Position numbers and translations under genes: made by a program
Assembly: GCF_901709675.1 (NCBI RefSeq)
Contig: NC_051087.1
Coordinates: forward strand, 5,845,001 to 5,909,000
Reading direction: 5' to 3'
DNA: 64,000 nucleotides
Source: Syngnathus acus
Lineage: Eukaryota > Chordata > Actinopteri > Syngnathiformes > Syngnathidae
In this document: positions 1 to 12,700 of the stretch, piece after piece
How the letters are laid out: each line of letters opens with the position of its first letter
Position numbering within the stretch: position 1 is the stretch's first letter
The notes under the pieces: generated by a model
Database searches by the model: none
The model's input: only the letters and a program-made list of their open reading frames with translations
What the model was told of the DNA's origin: nothing

Positions 1-231
1 GCGTTCTGTACGTAGTCAAGACTGTCTACGAAGACGATGACAACGAAGGGACGGGGAACAAGATAGACTACATGTACAACACGGACAAGAGCAAGGAGAC
101 GAGTGTCAACATACCGTTCCCTAACTCCTATCAGTACATCGCTGCAGTGGATTACAACCCGAGAGACAACCTTCTCTACGTGTGGAATAACTATCACGTG
201 GTCAAGTACTCGCTCGACTTTGGCAACAATG
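1..231 (+). CDS. adgrl3: adgrl3 exon: C-terminal part of the olfactomedin domain (partial)
   Basis: The frame from base 3 reads [14 protein letters not shown] at the start and [20 protein letters not shown] near the end, the highly conserved last blades of the latrophilin olfactomedin propeller, which binds FLRT proteins and, together with the upstream lectin domain, teneurin. Donor is AATG|GTAAGT at 232, phase 1. The 5' edge is cut by the window and no acceptor is present. The exon ends LDFGNNG, whereas mammalian proteins continue LDFGPLDSRSG, so the end of this exon differs from the mammalian one. Confidence 0.96.
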
Positions 232-2654
232 GTAAGTTCTGAATCTCGCCACTTTGCTTGTCACTCTATTACCTTCAGATCTTTTCTCTTTTACTATCAT
301 ACATGCGATCAAAGAAATAAGTCCCTGGGCAGGATGGAGTTTTTTTTTTTCTTAACATTAGCAGTACCTTGACATTTTTGTAATGACTGATAATTTACTT
401 TTTTTGTCGTGACATAAGGGATACTCACGGTCTCTAATCTTACACGGCATTATTTCATTCAGCGTTTTCAGCTTTGATAAGAGAAATAAGTCTTTGAGAA
501 GGATGTCTTTTTCTTCACATTAGTTGTACCTTGGCATTTTTTAAATGATTAATAATTTCATGCCAATTGCTTTTTCTGTAGTGACATAAGGGATACTCAG
601 TCACTAATCTTATGCCAATAATTAAATTCTGAAAAATACCATAAATAGGATAGAGGGGGGGAAAAAAAAATCACCATCTGTGCCTACATAGTTCTCAATT
701 ATGACTTCCCACTCATGGTATCTGCATTTTTAGTGATTAAAGAAAACCGGAGATTACTTTTAAAGTTGGATGGCACTACTTCCTTTGATGCTAATCAAAA
801 AGCAAGTTGAAAGAAAATATGCACATTTTATTGATCTTTGTGTATTTAACAAACCTCAACAAAAAACAACTCGACTTGAAAATGTTTGTTGAACATGATC
901 AAAAGATGAGAAATATTATATAGGACAATGACATACGGAAGTGCTGTTGTTAGGTTTAAGCAGGGGCACTGACAAGCGAGGGGCAGTTGTAGTAAGGGCG
1001 CATGTGTGGCAAAGGCACAAGAAAATTGTATTTTCAATCAGCAGTACTAACAGAGTTTCTAAAAATGATTTTCCACTTTTCTTTAACATTGTAATCATTT
1101 TGAAAAGATTGGCATATTAACCCAGGGATTCTCAATTCTTATTTGTAATGCCACCCAAGGAAGGAGAAAATATTTGACCCTGAATAAATATTAATTGTCT
1201 ATAAAATGATTATAAGTACACCTCTGCAGAGGTGCCACCTACTGCAGTGAATGTGCAATTACACTTTTTCTAGTATATGGAGAAAACATGTTCCTTGGGG
1301 TAGTACAGTTATAAAGCTGATGAAACAGACAGTGAGAATTTGTGTTATATTTTTTTCAAGTATCATGGTACTGGATGCAGATATGGTTAGCGCTTTGATA
1401 TCAGCTACTGAGGCACCAACTGCTCTTATATTTATATTAAGTTTCTAGATAATCTGCAATTTGGTTGTTGCATCAAATTTTGTTTCCTATTCACTCCTGT
1501 TTTTCCAGTGTGCAGCGCACAGCAGCTGTTTGTTTTTTTTCTTTTCTTCTCGCTACCAGACAACTGACAATGAACCACCTACGCACAATGAATTGTTTTG
1601 GGGCTTTGCTGTGGGATGAGGTTCAGTCTCTGTTGATTCAAAGTTTAGCTAACAAAACAAAACAGGCGAATTTAAATCTGTGCAGTTATCTGGAGTTAAA
1701 TACGCATGGATACCTTACTCGTTTAATCGGATGGACAACTTATATGGATGTACCAGGTGGTTTCTGTGAGAGTCTGGGGTCAAGTTGTATTAAGTTGAGA
1801 GATCACTTTAGATTCTACAGTAATGTGATGTTTGAACCAACTCTGGACACATAAGAGTGTAAGCTTGAGGCCATAAGTACTATTTTCCTAGTGTAATCTT
1901 CTTTCAATGCTTTCAATGGAGTCTTCAAGACAGTCTGGCTGTGCGTCTTATTAAATGTTGCCCGAATTAACGCATGCTCTTACATCGAGTAAAGAGGCGC
2001 AGTACAGCGAATTACAGAGAGAAGCGGCATCAAATTTGGTTTGTACCGATCAGGGCTTTAAAAATGTGCGATGGCGTGCATCGCACTTGTGCAACGTAGT
2101 TATCCTATTCATGATTGCACATGCATGTTTATCGTTGTACACTTGAGTGTGATCACTGTCATAATGGAGCTCCGAGTGTGTCAGGAGCGTCTAAAGAGGA
2201 GATCAATGAGGATTCAATGTGGAGAATGACCTCCAATGCACATCAACAAGCCAGACTGCTGACCAGCCAGAGATAAATACATACAATCAATGCGGCCTCG
2301 CTGCTTTACGCTGCGCCTCCCTTGACGCTATCGCTCAATGAAGACAAGGAATAAATTAGCTACCTCAACTGCATGATTTTCTCATTGTGGGGAATATCAG
2401 GTGACAAGTAAGCTTCTTCTCCAGAGATCTGGCAAAATTGCTGCATTGGAGTTGTAAATCTCAAGGTGGAGCTGCTGTCAGCCAGCTGTCGGAGGTGACT
2501 CTCAAACAACATCAACATCAAATAACAACGGATCTTTTATGGACCACCAATGAAAGTGGAACTATGCTGCAACTGTGTGAATCTTCACGGTGACATCAGA
2601 AAATTACTTTTGTGACATGACGTGTTTTATATATATATATATATATATATAAAA

Positions 2655-2685
<31 letters not shown>

Positions 2686-5600
2686 CGTACAGAATATTTG
2701 ACACAGCTTCAGCCACTGTGTTTTTCGCTGGTACTGCATGTTACGAACAAGACTCTGATTCAGATCGGGGGGCGTAAACACAACTAGCCATTCCCTTCCT
2801 CCGAGCCATCCAAAATGATACGTAATGAGCAAACTGTCTGCTTTCAAAGTTGAAGATAATCCTTCACTGAGAAGATTGCTTATTGATCTCCTGAGGGAAA
2901 ATTCAAGATCAGTTCAGTTTGTGGTTTGTTTCATGGAGAAATATTCTGCTATGCCGTGTGTGTGCGTGTTCGTGTGCGTTCTTGATTGGATTCTGATTTT
3001 AACAATTTAGTGATCCGTCCTCAATTTTCCCCATTTACATCCTTTAAGGCAGATTTTTTTTCAAAAATGTTATACTTTTTATTACAGGGTGCATGAACTC
3101 GTCACCAACAAGAGATGAGCATTTTATGTAAAACCAAATGTGTCTGCTTGCTTGAAGAAAACTTTAAACTTAGTCTTTGTTTTCATATTTTTGTCATATT
3201 TTGTTTCCGCTAGAGATTCTTTAAGGGTGTCATCAATATGCAACCAACTCCAATACGGCAGCACAGCTCAGAAAAAAAAAAAACCAAAAAAACCCCAGTA
3301 AAGTTTTCTTTCAAAATCCAACTTTGAATATCACAGGCAAGAAGTCTTTTCAGGCTAAGCAAAAGGTGACACAAAAATACCCACATGTAATGCGCCGGAT
3401 TGACGTCGGAAGTAGGCAACGGGAATTTGAATGTTTGAAAGCCACAGTTTTTTGTTTTTTTCTCCTCTTGGCTCTTGAGAAGAAAGTGAACCGGCTCGTT
3501 TTTGTCCCACGTCTGTTTGTGTTTAGTCTTTGTCTGCCGAGTCTCCCATTCTCTCACTCGTCATCATTCACACAAGCACTCACAATGGCAGGAATCTTAA
3601 CATTTCCCCTTCCCTTATTCATATATCTTTCTTTTAGCCAACCCTGTTTTTCTCTCGCTTTACTTATCGCCCGCTTAATCTGCCCTCTTTTTCAGTTCCC
3701 GGATCACTTAAGGAACGTCCTCATACTATCGAGACCACGCACATGAATGTCTAAAGTCAAAGTCACTTCTCAACATCGGCCTTCTCTCCAACCCTTCACT
3801 TCCAAACATTCCCATGTAAACTCATTTCTGTTTATGGACTTGTTTCATCTTGTCCTCGTACATGCATATTGTAGAGGCCGAGCCTACGCAAGCAGCGTGG
3901 CGCAGATGAAACGTTTGAATAATTTAACACATCCAGTCTGCTTTGCCTTGCTCTTTGGAAAGTTGTTTTTTTTCCCCAACAAAGTTGCAAACGTAATTCA
4001 TGTTGCATCTCTATCCCTTTTCCCAGCTTTGTTTTGCTGCATCCTGCTTTGTGTTACGTTGATTTTTTTTCTATTTCAGATCTGGAGACCTAGTTACCTT
4101 TCTAATGACCTACACATTCTTCTATTCACATAATTCTTAATTCCACCCACAGTATCTCACATATAAATAGCTATTCTATTTCTTCCATCTATCTATTGAT
4201 TTCCCTACTTGCTTGCTTCCCTATCTAAAGTATTTATTGCTCTACAAACTTTCACAGACAAGTATTAACTTACCGGAATTTCAGGACTATAAAACACTAC
4301 TATTTGCACAAGCTTTGAATTTATTTTATAATCCAGTGCGCCTTATCTATGGATTTATGTTTTATTGTATTGTAAACAAATACCCTGTTTTGGTAATAAG
4401 GCTAATAGAAATGAGGACATTTAATTTAAAACATCTGCGGAATATAATTCGGTGCGGCTTATATAGGTGTGCGGCTAATAGTCGGGAACTTACAGTACTT
4501 ATGCAGTACTTTAATTCTCTTCCAAGGTAGAACATACTTTTTTGGAAGAATCTTTGGAAAAGTATTATTTTACCTGCTCATTACACTTTGGCAAAACTAT
4601 AGCTTGGTTGTCCATATTTCAATTACTGGTGATTTGAAAATACTTTTCCTTAGCTATCATACTTCGCATGATTGCAATGCTGCAGTAGGGGATGACCTCT
4701 TGAAGCAAAAAACAAAAACTCAATTTGTGTCATCCCCTTTCGCATAAGTGTCGGAAGTGATCTCCTCAATCACAGACAGTCATTAAAATGTGGAATTATA
4801 TCATTGTATTTAATAAACGGCCATACTGGGCTGAACTCGACTTGGCCCTTCTCGCCACTCTGTCAGTTAGCGGAAATTTAAAAGTTCACCTCTCAACCTT
4901 AATGGCTGAGATCACAGTGTCCCATTTCCTTGGGAAGTCAAGCATGGAGTAGCTATTGTCTTAACCCTCTGCCATTTATTTACTCCCCCCCGTGTCCTCT
5001 CCTCACCCCTACCCCCGTCTCCTCTGCTTTCCTCTCCTGTCCTCTTTCTCCGCTCCTGTTCTACCTCTTTGCCAGCTCTCCTCTCCTGCTGTCGTTTCCT
5101 CCCCTCTTCCCCTCCGTTCCACCGCTCCTTCCTGATTGCAATCAGTCGGTAGGGATAAGCATGGCAGGAAATGTTGGAAACAAGCTTAAGTAGAGAGAAT
5201 AACACCGGTTTATGGCTGGAGTGGAGAACCCTCTTTCACCACATTACTGATTACTCTGAGCCTCAGCACACACCAGTTTGTGTGTGTTTGCTTGTGTGTC
5301 CTTGAGCTTCTACTGCGGACTTTTTCATCCAAAGGGTTGCGTCTGCGTGGGGAATTTTAAAGTGATAAATCATATTATGAGAACATTTGTGAATCTTGTT
5401 AAATCTAAACTTCACCAACTTGCAAAAGTGTGATATCACAATCTTACACGTTAATACCGCAGCTCTCACTTCTTTCCTAAGGGGCTTTATTCCTCACTCA
5501 CATCTTCCACTTGCATTCGTAGCATCTTTCTCTGCTTTTCCATTCCCAGCCTCATCTTCTCCTCTGCTAAACAGATTACGACGCAAGCTCCTCACCAGAG

Positions 5601-6721
5601 ACTTTTCTTTAGAGAGTCTGCAACACCTGTTCTTTGCCTGCGGTGTGTCCTTATCGATTGAAAGGCCCCCGCCAGGCCGTCTGTGCGTGTTTGGCTTCCA
5701 CGACGCTTCTCCGTCTACCGAGCGGCCCGGTGCCAAATTAGGCTGGCATATCCAGAACACCAGGGTGGAGGGGAGACCCACTGTATTGCAAGAAATGAAT
5801 ACACGTGTCACAGCTAACAATTATTATTAATAGTTAATGGATTAACCTGATGCAGATTTACTGAGAGGTATGGTCAAATATTCGTGACGACAAATCCAGA
5901 CACGCAAACCGCGTATCTAGGAAAATGGACACTACATTTATTGAACACAATAAAAACACAGCATTATTTGAAAAAGGTATGAAAAAACAGTGCTCGGTAT
6001 GGCTCGAGGAAAAAGGTAGCGATGAAAAGCCTTTTTGGAAGTCGTTGCCTCAAATTGAAGGACCCAGGTGTTAGCTTCTGCAGCATGTGCTTGAGTAAAT
6101 TGGTGTATGGCAACAGTGCGATGGAAGTGCTTGTTAGCCAAGAAAGGAAGTTCAGCCACAAAGCTTTGGTTTGTGCTCTCACTTGTGCATCTAGCGTACA
6201 CCCACCACAGCCGCTTCAATGACTCACATTACTTTTAGGTAGAGTCCAAATAGATAGTAACCAAAATAACAGGAAAACAAAATATACATTGCTTTGAACG
6301 AGCGGTTGGCCGCAAAGCGCAACCGACCCCGGTATGCCATGCTTATGCAACGAAAAAACTAGTCCAGGTTGGATGTGTTTGTAAAGAAAAATCCGATTTA
6401 ATTAAATGTGCATACAAAATTAACAGTTGAACTTGTCAGGACCTGCCAGCCATTTGGATGGAGGCTTTATTAGCTGAGGTGGCGTTCTATCTTGAAACTA
6501 TCGCTGCTTTGAAGTGTGCTATTCTGTCTTATCAGCAAGCTCGAGCCACTCGCCACAAGCTCTGCATGTGTATGTGTGTGTGTGTGTCAGCCATAGGGAG
6601 AGTGTGTTATCGCAGTATGCAGCCCTGTCCAATGTTTGGGCTGCCTCGAATGCTTTGTGTCCTCGAGTTAGATTATCGTTTTGCCTTGGAAGCGTCCCTT
6701 CCCACCCTTTGAGTAGGGGGT

Positions 6722-6761
<40 letters not shown>

Positions 6762-9700
6762 AACGATACTGCATATTGTAAAACCCATACCACCACTTCC
6801 TTAACGCACCCCCTTTTTATTTTCCACCCACTTTCTGTTCTTTCAGCCTGTCTTTCCCTGACCATGTTGGAATCCTGCCAGGTTTGTCTTCGCTCTTGCT
6901 CTTTCTTCCACCCCCCCCTTCAGCCTCTTGGTGTTGACGATTTACAGGTCCTTTGTTTATTGAGTGAGAAGTCAACAAGAGTACTCCAGGCTACAGAGTG
7001 CATGTGAGGCGGACAGATATATGCAGTCTTATAGCTGCATGGAGAAAACGCACTACACAAACACGCACTACACAAACATGACCCAACGTCATGCCTGTCC
7101 ACATTTTGGAGGATGGCATGTTTTCTTTCCAAGCCCCTTTGAGGAAGTGACAAGTCTAGCATTGTGAACTGACCTAACCCGCTTGTGTACAAATGCTACT
7201 GGGTTCAGCAATAACGCGTAAAACGAGACACACTTCAGTCCACTGCTGACAATAAAGGCGCTTAGAACAACAGTCAAGGACTTTGTGTGTGTGTAGTTTG
7301 CATGCTTGTTTTTGCCAACAACTACAAACAAGGGAGGTTGATTTTCTGTCACTTTCATTGACCAAGGCGCTGACACAGAATCTGGATTTGGTCCCACAGC
7401 GCCAAACAGTTGCTCCTAGGGGATAGACTACGCGTTGAGAGCAGATTTTGCTGACAAATGAAGTACTGTAGCAAAATCAAAAAGAAGTCCTGACCTTGAA
7501 TTTATGGTTAAGGTTTGGAGATTATCATAATTGCTGCTATTAGGTTTCTGTGACTCTTTGCGAAAGGAAGTTTGATATCGTCATACTGCAACAAATAGCC
7601 TCTGGCGATATATGAACATTGCTACCGAGCTTTCAACTTTCCTTGAAAGTGTTTGTTGCAGCATAATAGTTGATAAAAACAGTCTCATCAAAAACAATTA
7701 GCAGCCCATCTGAGAGTTTTGATCCAACCTATCACATCATTTTATACAGCTGTCAGAATGTGTTAAATTGAATTCATTTCATTTTTGCCAGGCATGTGAA
7801 GAACAGTATTTTGAAACATATCACTTGGAAATATGCGCTGGTATTCAACTTTAAAAACTCAACTTAAAATAACTATCAAAAAATAAATTGGTGAGAAAGT
7901 ACAAATAGAATCTCCAAAACAAAAGTTAAAAAAAAAATAAGAATATTGTGTGGTCTGTATGGAGTACAAACTTACATTTAGAAGAAAGTTGTGATTGAGC
8001 ACTATTAATATACCTTGTTTTTAATACTACCACTTCTGGAAGTCGATGCTAATTCTAATTAGCATATCAAAGGGCTTTTATTCTGATTTAACGATATCAC
8101 TGGTAATGTTTATAAAACAAAGCATGCCTTGGATTTAAATATGTTTGTAATTATTTTTGTAGGGTGTTTGTTTTTACACTAAACTCCAACTGTGGTGTCA
8201 TTACACGGTGCAATCAGGGTACTTTCATAAAGGAGCTCGGGCACATTAATCATTTTTATTCGATTATAATGTTCACATGATCGTGACAAGCGAAAATCAA
8301 AAGCATGATTCAATTACAAATAATTGCCCGGCAATTGTAGTGATAGAGAAAACGTGTCGTGCTGTTTTCTGTGTAATGTGCATCACAGAGCAAAGCACGC
8401 TAACAGCCTGGGCAGCTTGATTGACAAATCAACGGGTCTACAACCCTCCATACTTTTTTTTTTTCCTCCATAATTCCGACGTTATGTCACATACGTCTCT
8501 GCAATTTCTTTAAAAGCAGCTCGAGTGGCAGTCATGATGAATTTATGGCTTTTACAAAAAGATGTTATCACCTTAAAGAAAAGAACGTTCAAAAGGAATA
8601 AATGCGATCAAAAAAAAGTGTTTTTTGTCAAATAGAATTCGGAATAGGGAGAATAAAGTGTGAACAAGAAAGTTACGAGTGAGCAATCAAGTCAGAAAAT
8701 GTCAGGTGGAAAATGTCAAGAGAGCAGCAGAGGAAAAGAAAAGACAGAGATGATGTGGCCCCTTGCCTATGATGCTCGCAGGCTTTTATGTTGCCTCACC
8801 CCGAGCTGCCAGCCCTGTTTTCAGCCTTGTACTCAAATGACAGCAGACATCACCCTCAGACACACACACACACTCACACCATTACGGTTGTGGCAAGGCT
8901 CCTAATCGTGCATCCCACACACACACAGTTTTGTTTTTTTTCCATCATGAGCGCACACACACACACAGATTGACAGCTCGTCCCTAGGCCACTGCTGACA
9001 CGCATGATTGATGGCAATGTTCCGTGGAGAATGCATAAGGCAGGGCCAGCAATAATTCAGGAACAGGGAGCAGCTCTGTTTATGTTGAGAAACACTCCAT
9101 TAAGTTATGAAGAGAACAGAACCAATGTACAGAAAGTACAGCGGGATGTTTCACGGCTGTCAGTTAAGCGGGCCGGCCAGGGAAAAACACAGAGGGAAGG
9201 TGGTTTTCATTAAAGTCCACAGAAAGGGTCAACTTGTGGTCACAATGAATAATATAGACACCCCCTCATTGCAAATATGCACAAAGACCTTCTTCTCATT
9301 CTACCCACTCTTTTATTCACACCCAAAGGACTGTGCAAATATCATTAAATCAATGGTAACAAGCATCGCAGTAAAAAGAAGGTGACTCCATGACCTCACA
9401 CAGATATATTTGAAAAAAGCTCATTTAGCCAGACCATCATTACAACAGTAAACATGACAAGCAAGCTCATACAAAGGCACCAGGGGAGAGGGCTCAGTAT
9501 TTTCTGTCTAGTCGGTTTGGCATTTAACTAAAGTTCCTGGATTAAGTTGTGATTTTACTTAGCAGATTAATGCTGCCTCAATTGCAGAGATCCACTAGTT
9601 GCATTTAAGTAAAGATCTTTGTAGCAACTAACCTCTGTTCCAGTAGTCGCTGCATGGGCGGAGGAGATGTTGACAACTTGTCCCTCAGACGGGCAATTGT

Positions 9701-12700
9701 CCTTGCTGTATTCCTTTCCGGGTGTAGTATGGCTTGCTTTCGACTCAAAAGATGATTTAATTCGATGTGCAAGTATTCAAATAACTAAGTGTCCAAGTGA
9801 CCGAGTGGTTAAAAACTGCATGACCTTCGACCCCCACCCTGATCACCTCCACCTGTGGTCATTATAAGGACGAGGAGATACTCACACTGCCATCTTTGGC
9901 TAGCTGCTGCAAGTGCGAAAACATGATAAACTTGTGGCTCCTAAAATCTACTTTGCTGACTGCGGCCAAGCTTCATGATATGATTAATCAACAATCAATT
10001 CCACATAATTATCAAAACACTTAAAAATCAATTATTTGAAGAATCTGTGATGATGCCCATCCACCGTTAAGATGGAAAAAAAAATGACAGAGATGCCCTC
10101 CCAAGTTCTCTCTAAAGGTTTCATTTGAAAGCATTTTTAATTAAAGATGTGAGCATGGGCTCTGCCTTGGCCTCTGTGCAGGCAATGTGTAAATATTTCC
10201 CTTTATCTAAAACGCTATAATGCAATATTGATTTGCACAACACAGAGCTGCAGCAGCAAGTTCAGAGATCGAATGAGACAAGCTGCTATCGTATGTGCAC
10301 TTTCGGAGTTGCCGCGCATCAAACACTCATGCCATACTTTTCCCTCCTGCTATTCCTTCTTTATTTCTGAACTCAATGGGAATAATTAAGACTATTTTAC
10401 AATTAAATATTGACACTTATACACATATTGACCATGATGTCACTGTATCATGAATTATGTATGACACAATGACGCAATATAGTGTCATATCTTATGGTCA
10501 TGTACTTTTACAATACTATTTATAGTATAATTATGTAAATAATAAATATTTATAATATCAGTAACCTTTGTTTGCTTTCACAAAGGGTAAGATCGACTAC
10601 ATACACACAAGATAATGGAGAGCAGGTTTTAACAATTAGGGCGAGGAAGACAAATCAAATTGGCAGGAAACACAGGGGAAAGGCAAGATGCTTGAAATGA
10701 GGGGAGAGACATTTACAAAATACAGGATGGGACGTTGAACATAAATAGAATAATGCGATGAAATGGGTGAACTGTATTTGCGGGTCTTGGTGCTTAACTT
10801 TTGCCTTTCTGTTGCCTTCCTACGTAGACTTCCGCCCGCCCATGATCCCTCCGAACAGAGGAGGAGGGGGTGCAGTCGGAGGGGGCTCCTCGTCCTCAAC
10901 CAGTCGTTCGACCACCACTCGCGCTCCCCCTTACTACACCACCCCGCGTCCTCTCCTCACCACCTCACCGGGACAGCGATACCGAACCACCACAACAGTC
11001 CGCCAGCCTGTCATGAATCCGGCCGGCGGTGCACCGTCAGACACCAATCAGATCCCAGACACCAACCGCAAAGCCGGGGACCGCTTCCCGCCCGTGCAGG
11101 TCCCCCCGGCGCCGCCGCAACCCCCAGCTTTGCCTCCCCAAGACTTTTGTAGCCCTCGAGTGATGGCTGATATTTCGTGGCCCCGCACCCAGCAAGGCCA
11201 ACTCGCCAAGCAGCCGTGCCCGGTCGGGACACTCGGTAAGTGGATGATGTCACTGTGTGAAATGTTTATGTTCAAAGACTCTTCTACTAATTAAGACTAA
11301 TGAGGATTTTGCCGCCCTATTGGGAAAGGGTTCAAATGTTCCATAGAAATGATCACGAAGTAACAATGTAGCTCCACTTGAAGGTCAAGATTTTTTTGAA
11401 CAGATGATGAACATTTTATCTTGTACGTCCATTCATCACAACACACGTGTACAGTAGTGTACCTCCACGGGATACATTGTTCATGTTAATTTGCTTACAT
11501 GACAAAGACCTCCCGCATGCTCCCCCCGCGGGCACGGCATGAAGTGTCGGAGTCTTTCGTTGAATGTCAGGGCTGTCTCACCTTATTAGTTTTGCTACTC
11601 TCGCAGGCGTGGCCACATACATGTGCATGGCCCACTTGGGCTACTGGGATCCTCAAGGCCCTGACCTCAGCAACTGCACGTCTCCTTGGGTCAACCACAT
11701 CATGCAGAAAGTAAGTGTGGATGTTTCTGCCTGCCCTTGTGAAGACGTGTGCTATGATAGTTTCCCAGAGCATCATTTCTCACGCATGGAGATACAACAA
11801 CCACAGGGAATGATTTATCCCGCATGTATCCATCTCCATTTGTCAAGCTACCAACTAGTGCTTGAAACACACGAGATTGTATATAGCTGTTGGGAGTACA
11901 GATATCTCCAGGTTTTTTTTTTGTTTGTGTTGATAGTTTGCTTTCTGCCGACATCGTGAGACAAAAAATGCTAGAGGCTTAACGCAATGAGGAAGCCGTG
12001 TTTGGAAAGGGAAGCTATTACTTTGCCCAGTCCAAACACTGTTGCTCCGATCATTGACTTGGTCAGTAAACTATCAACATCAAACATTAGACAGTTGCAG
12101 CAATGATGCACATTTTGAGCTGGCTTCCTCGCTCACCCCATTCACTGACCTGTGGCGAGACCCGCTGGGTGCATTTTGGCAGCACACACGACGCACTGAT
12201 CCAGTGGTACATGAGGGGATTGTAAATATTGTTAGGTAATTGTAAAACACAACATCTATACGGGTTTTTATTGATCTATAAAAGCTGACATATATTAAAA
12301 ACAATGATGGAGTGATTTGCAATGAATGGTCCATCCGGCTACTTATCTTACAATCCCTTTCGTCCTCCATTCTATTGGTTGGGATGTTAAAAATGTCAGT
12401 GAGATTTTATACTGCCTGAAGGCTTCAATAATAAACAACAAATATCTTACAACTCTTATACAGTACAGGAAATCTATAAAATTATTAGTGTTTAAAAAAG
12501 ATTTTATTTTTTTTACTTCAATTGTTCTAAAGTGTTTAAAAATATACAAAACTTATTTTTTATTTTATCAAAATATAATTAGTACCCTATCAATTATATG
12601 AATTATTAGTAGTACTAATATGAAGTTGGTGAGGTTTTAATTTTTTTTCCATGGTATCAAAATGACAACAGTCCTTATCATATACTAAAATCGGAGATTT

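Larger units (their letters stand above)
232..10827 (+). other. adgrl3: Intron (10.6 kb) between olfactomedin and linker exons
   Basis: Donor GTAAGT, acceptor CTACGTAG. Contents seen: a roughly 170-bp tandem duplication (311-615), a palindromic TA tract (2623-2655) with a second TA tract, a decayed inverted-repeat element near 4268-4502, a TG microsatellite (6725-6758) and short CA runs near 8860-8970. No additional exon with recognisable latrophilin peptide was found, although mammalian ADGRL3 carries linker sequence here (containing SYISPPIHLDS) that is not matched in this window. Confidence 0.85.

Noticed and set aside
5396-5830. 144-codon plus-strand and 108-codon minus-strand open frames
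   Set aside because: Overlapping frames in a pyrimidine-rich intron segment; no family resemblance and no conserved splice context with the latrophilin exons.
6519-7007. Open frames through the TG/CA microsatellite
   Set aside because: Cys-Val or His-Thr runs created by the repeat.
9790-9860. tRNA-like stretch (TGACCGAGTGGTTAA resembles an A-box)
   Set aside because: No acceptable B-box or cloverleaf; at most a worn SINE head.
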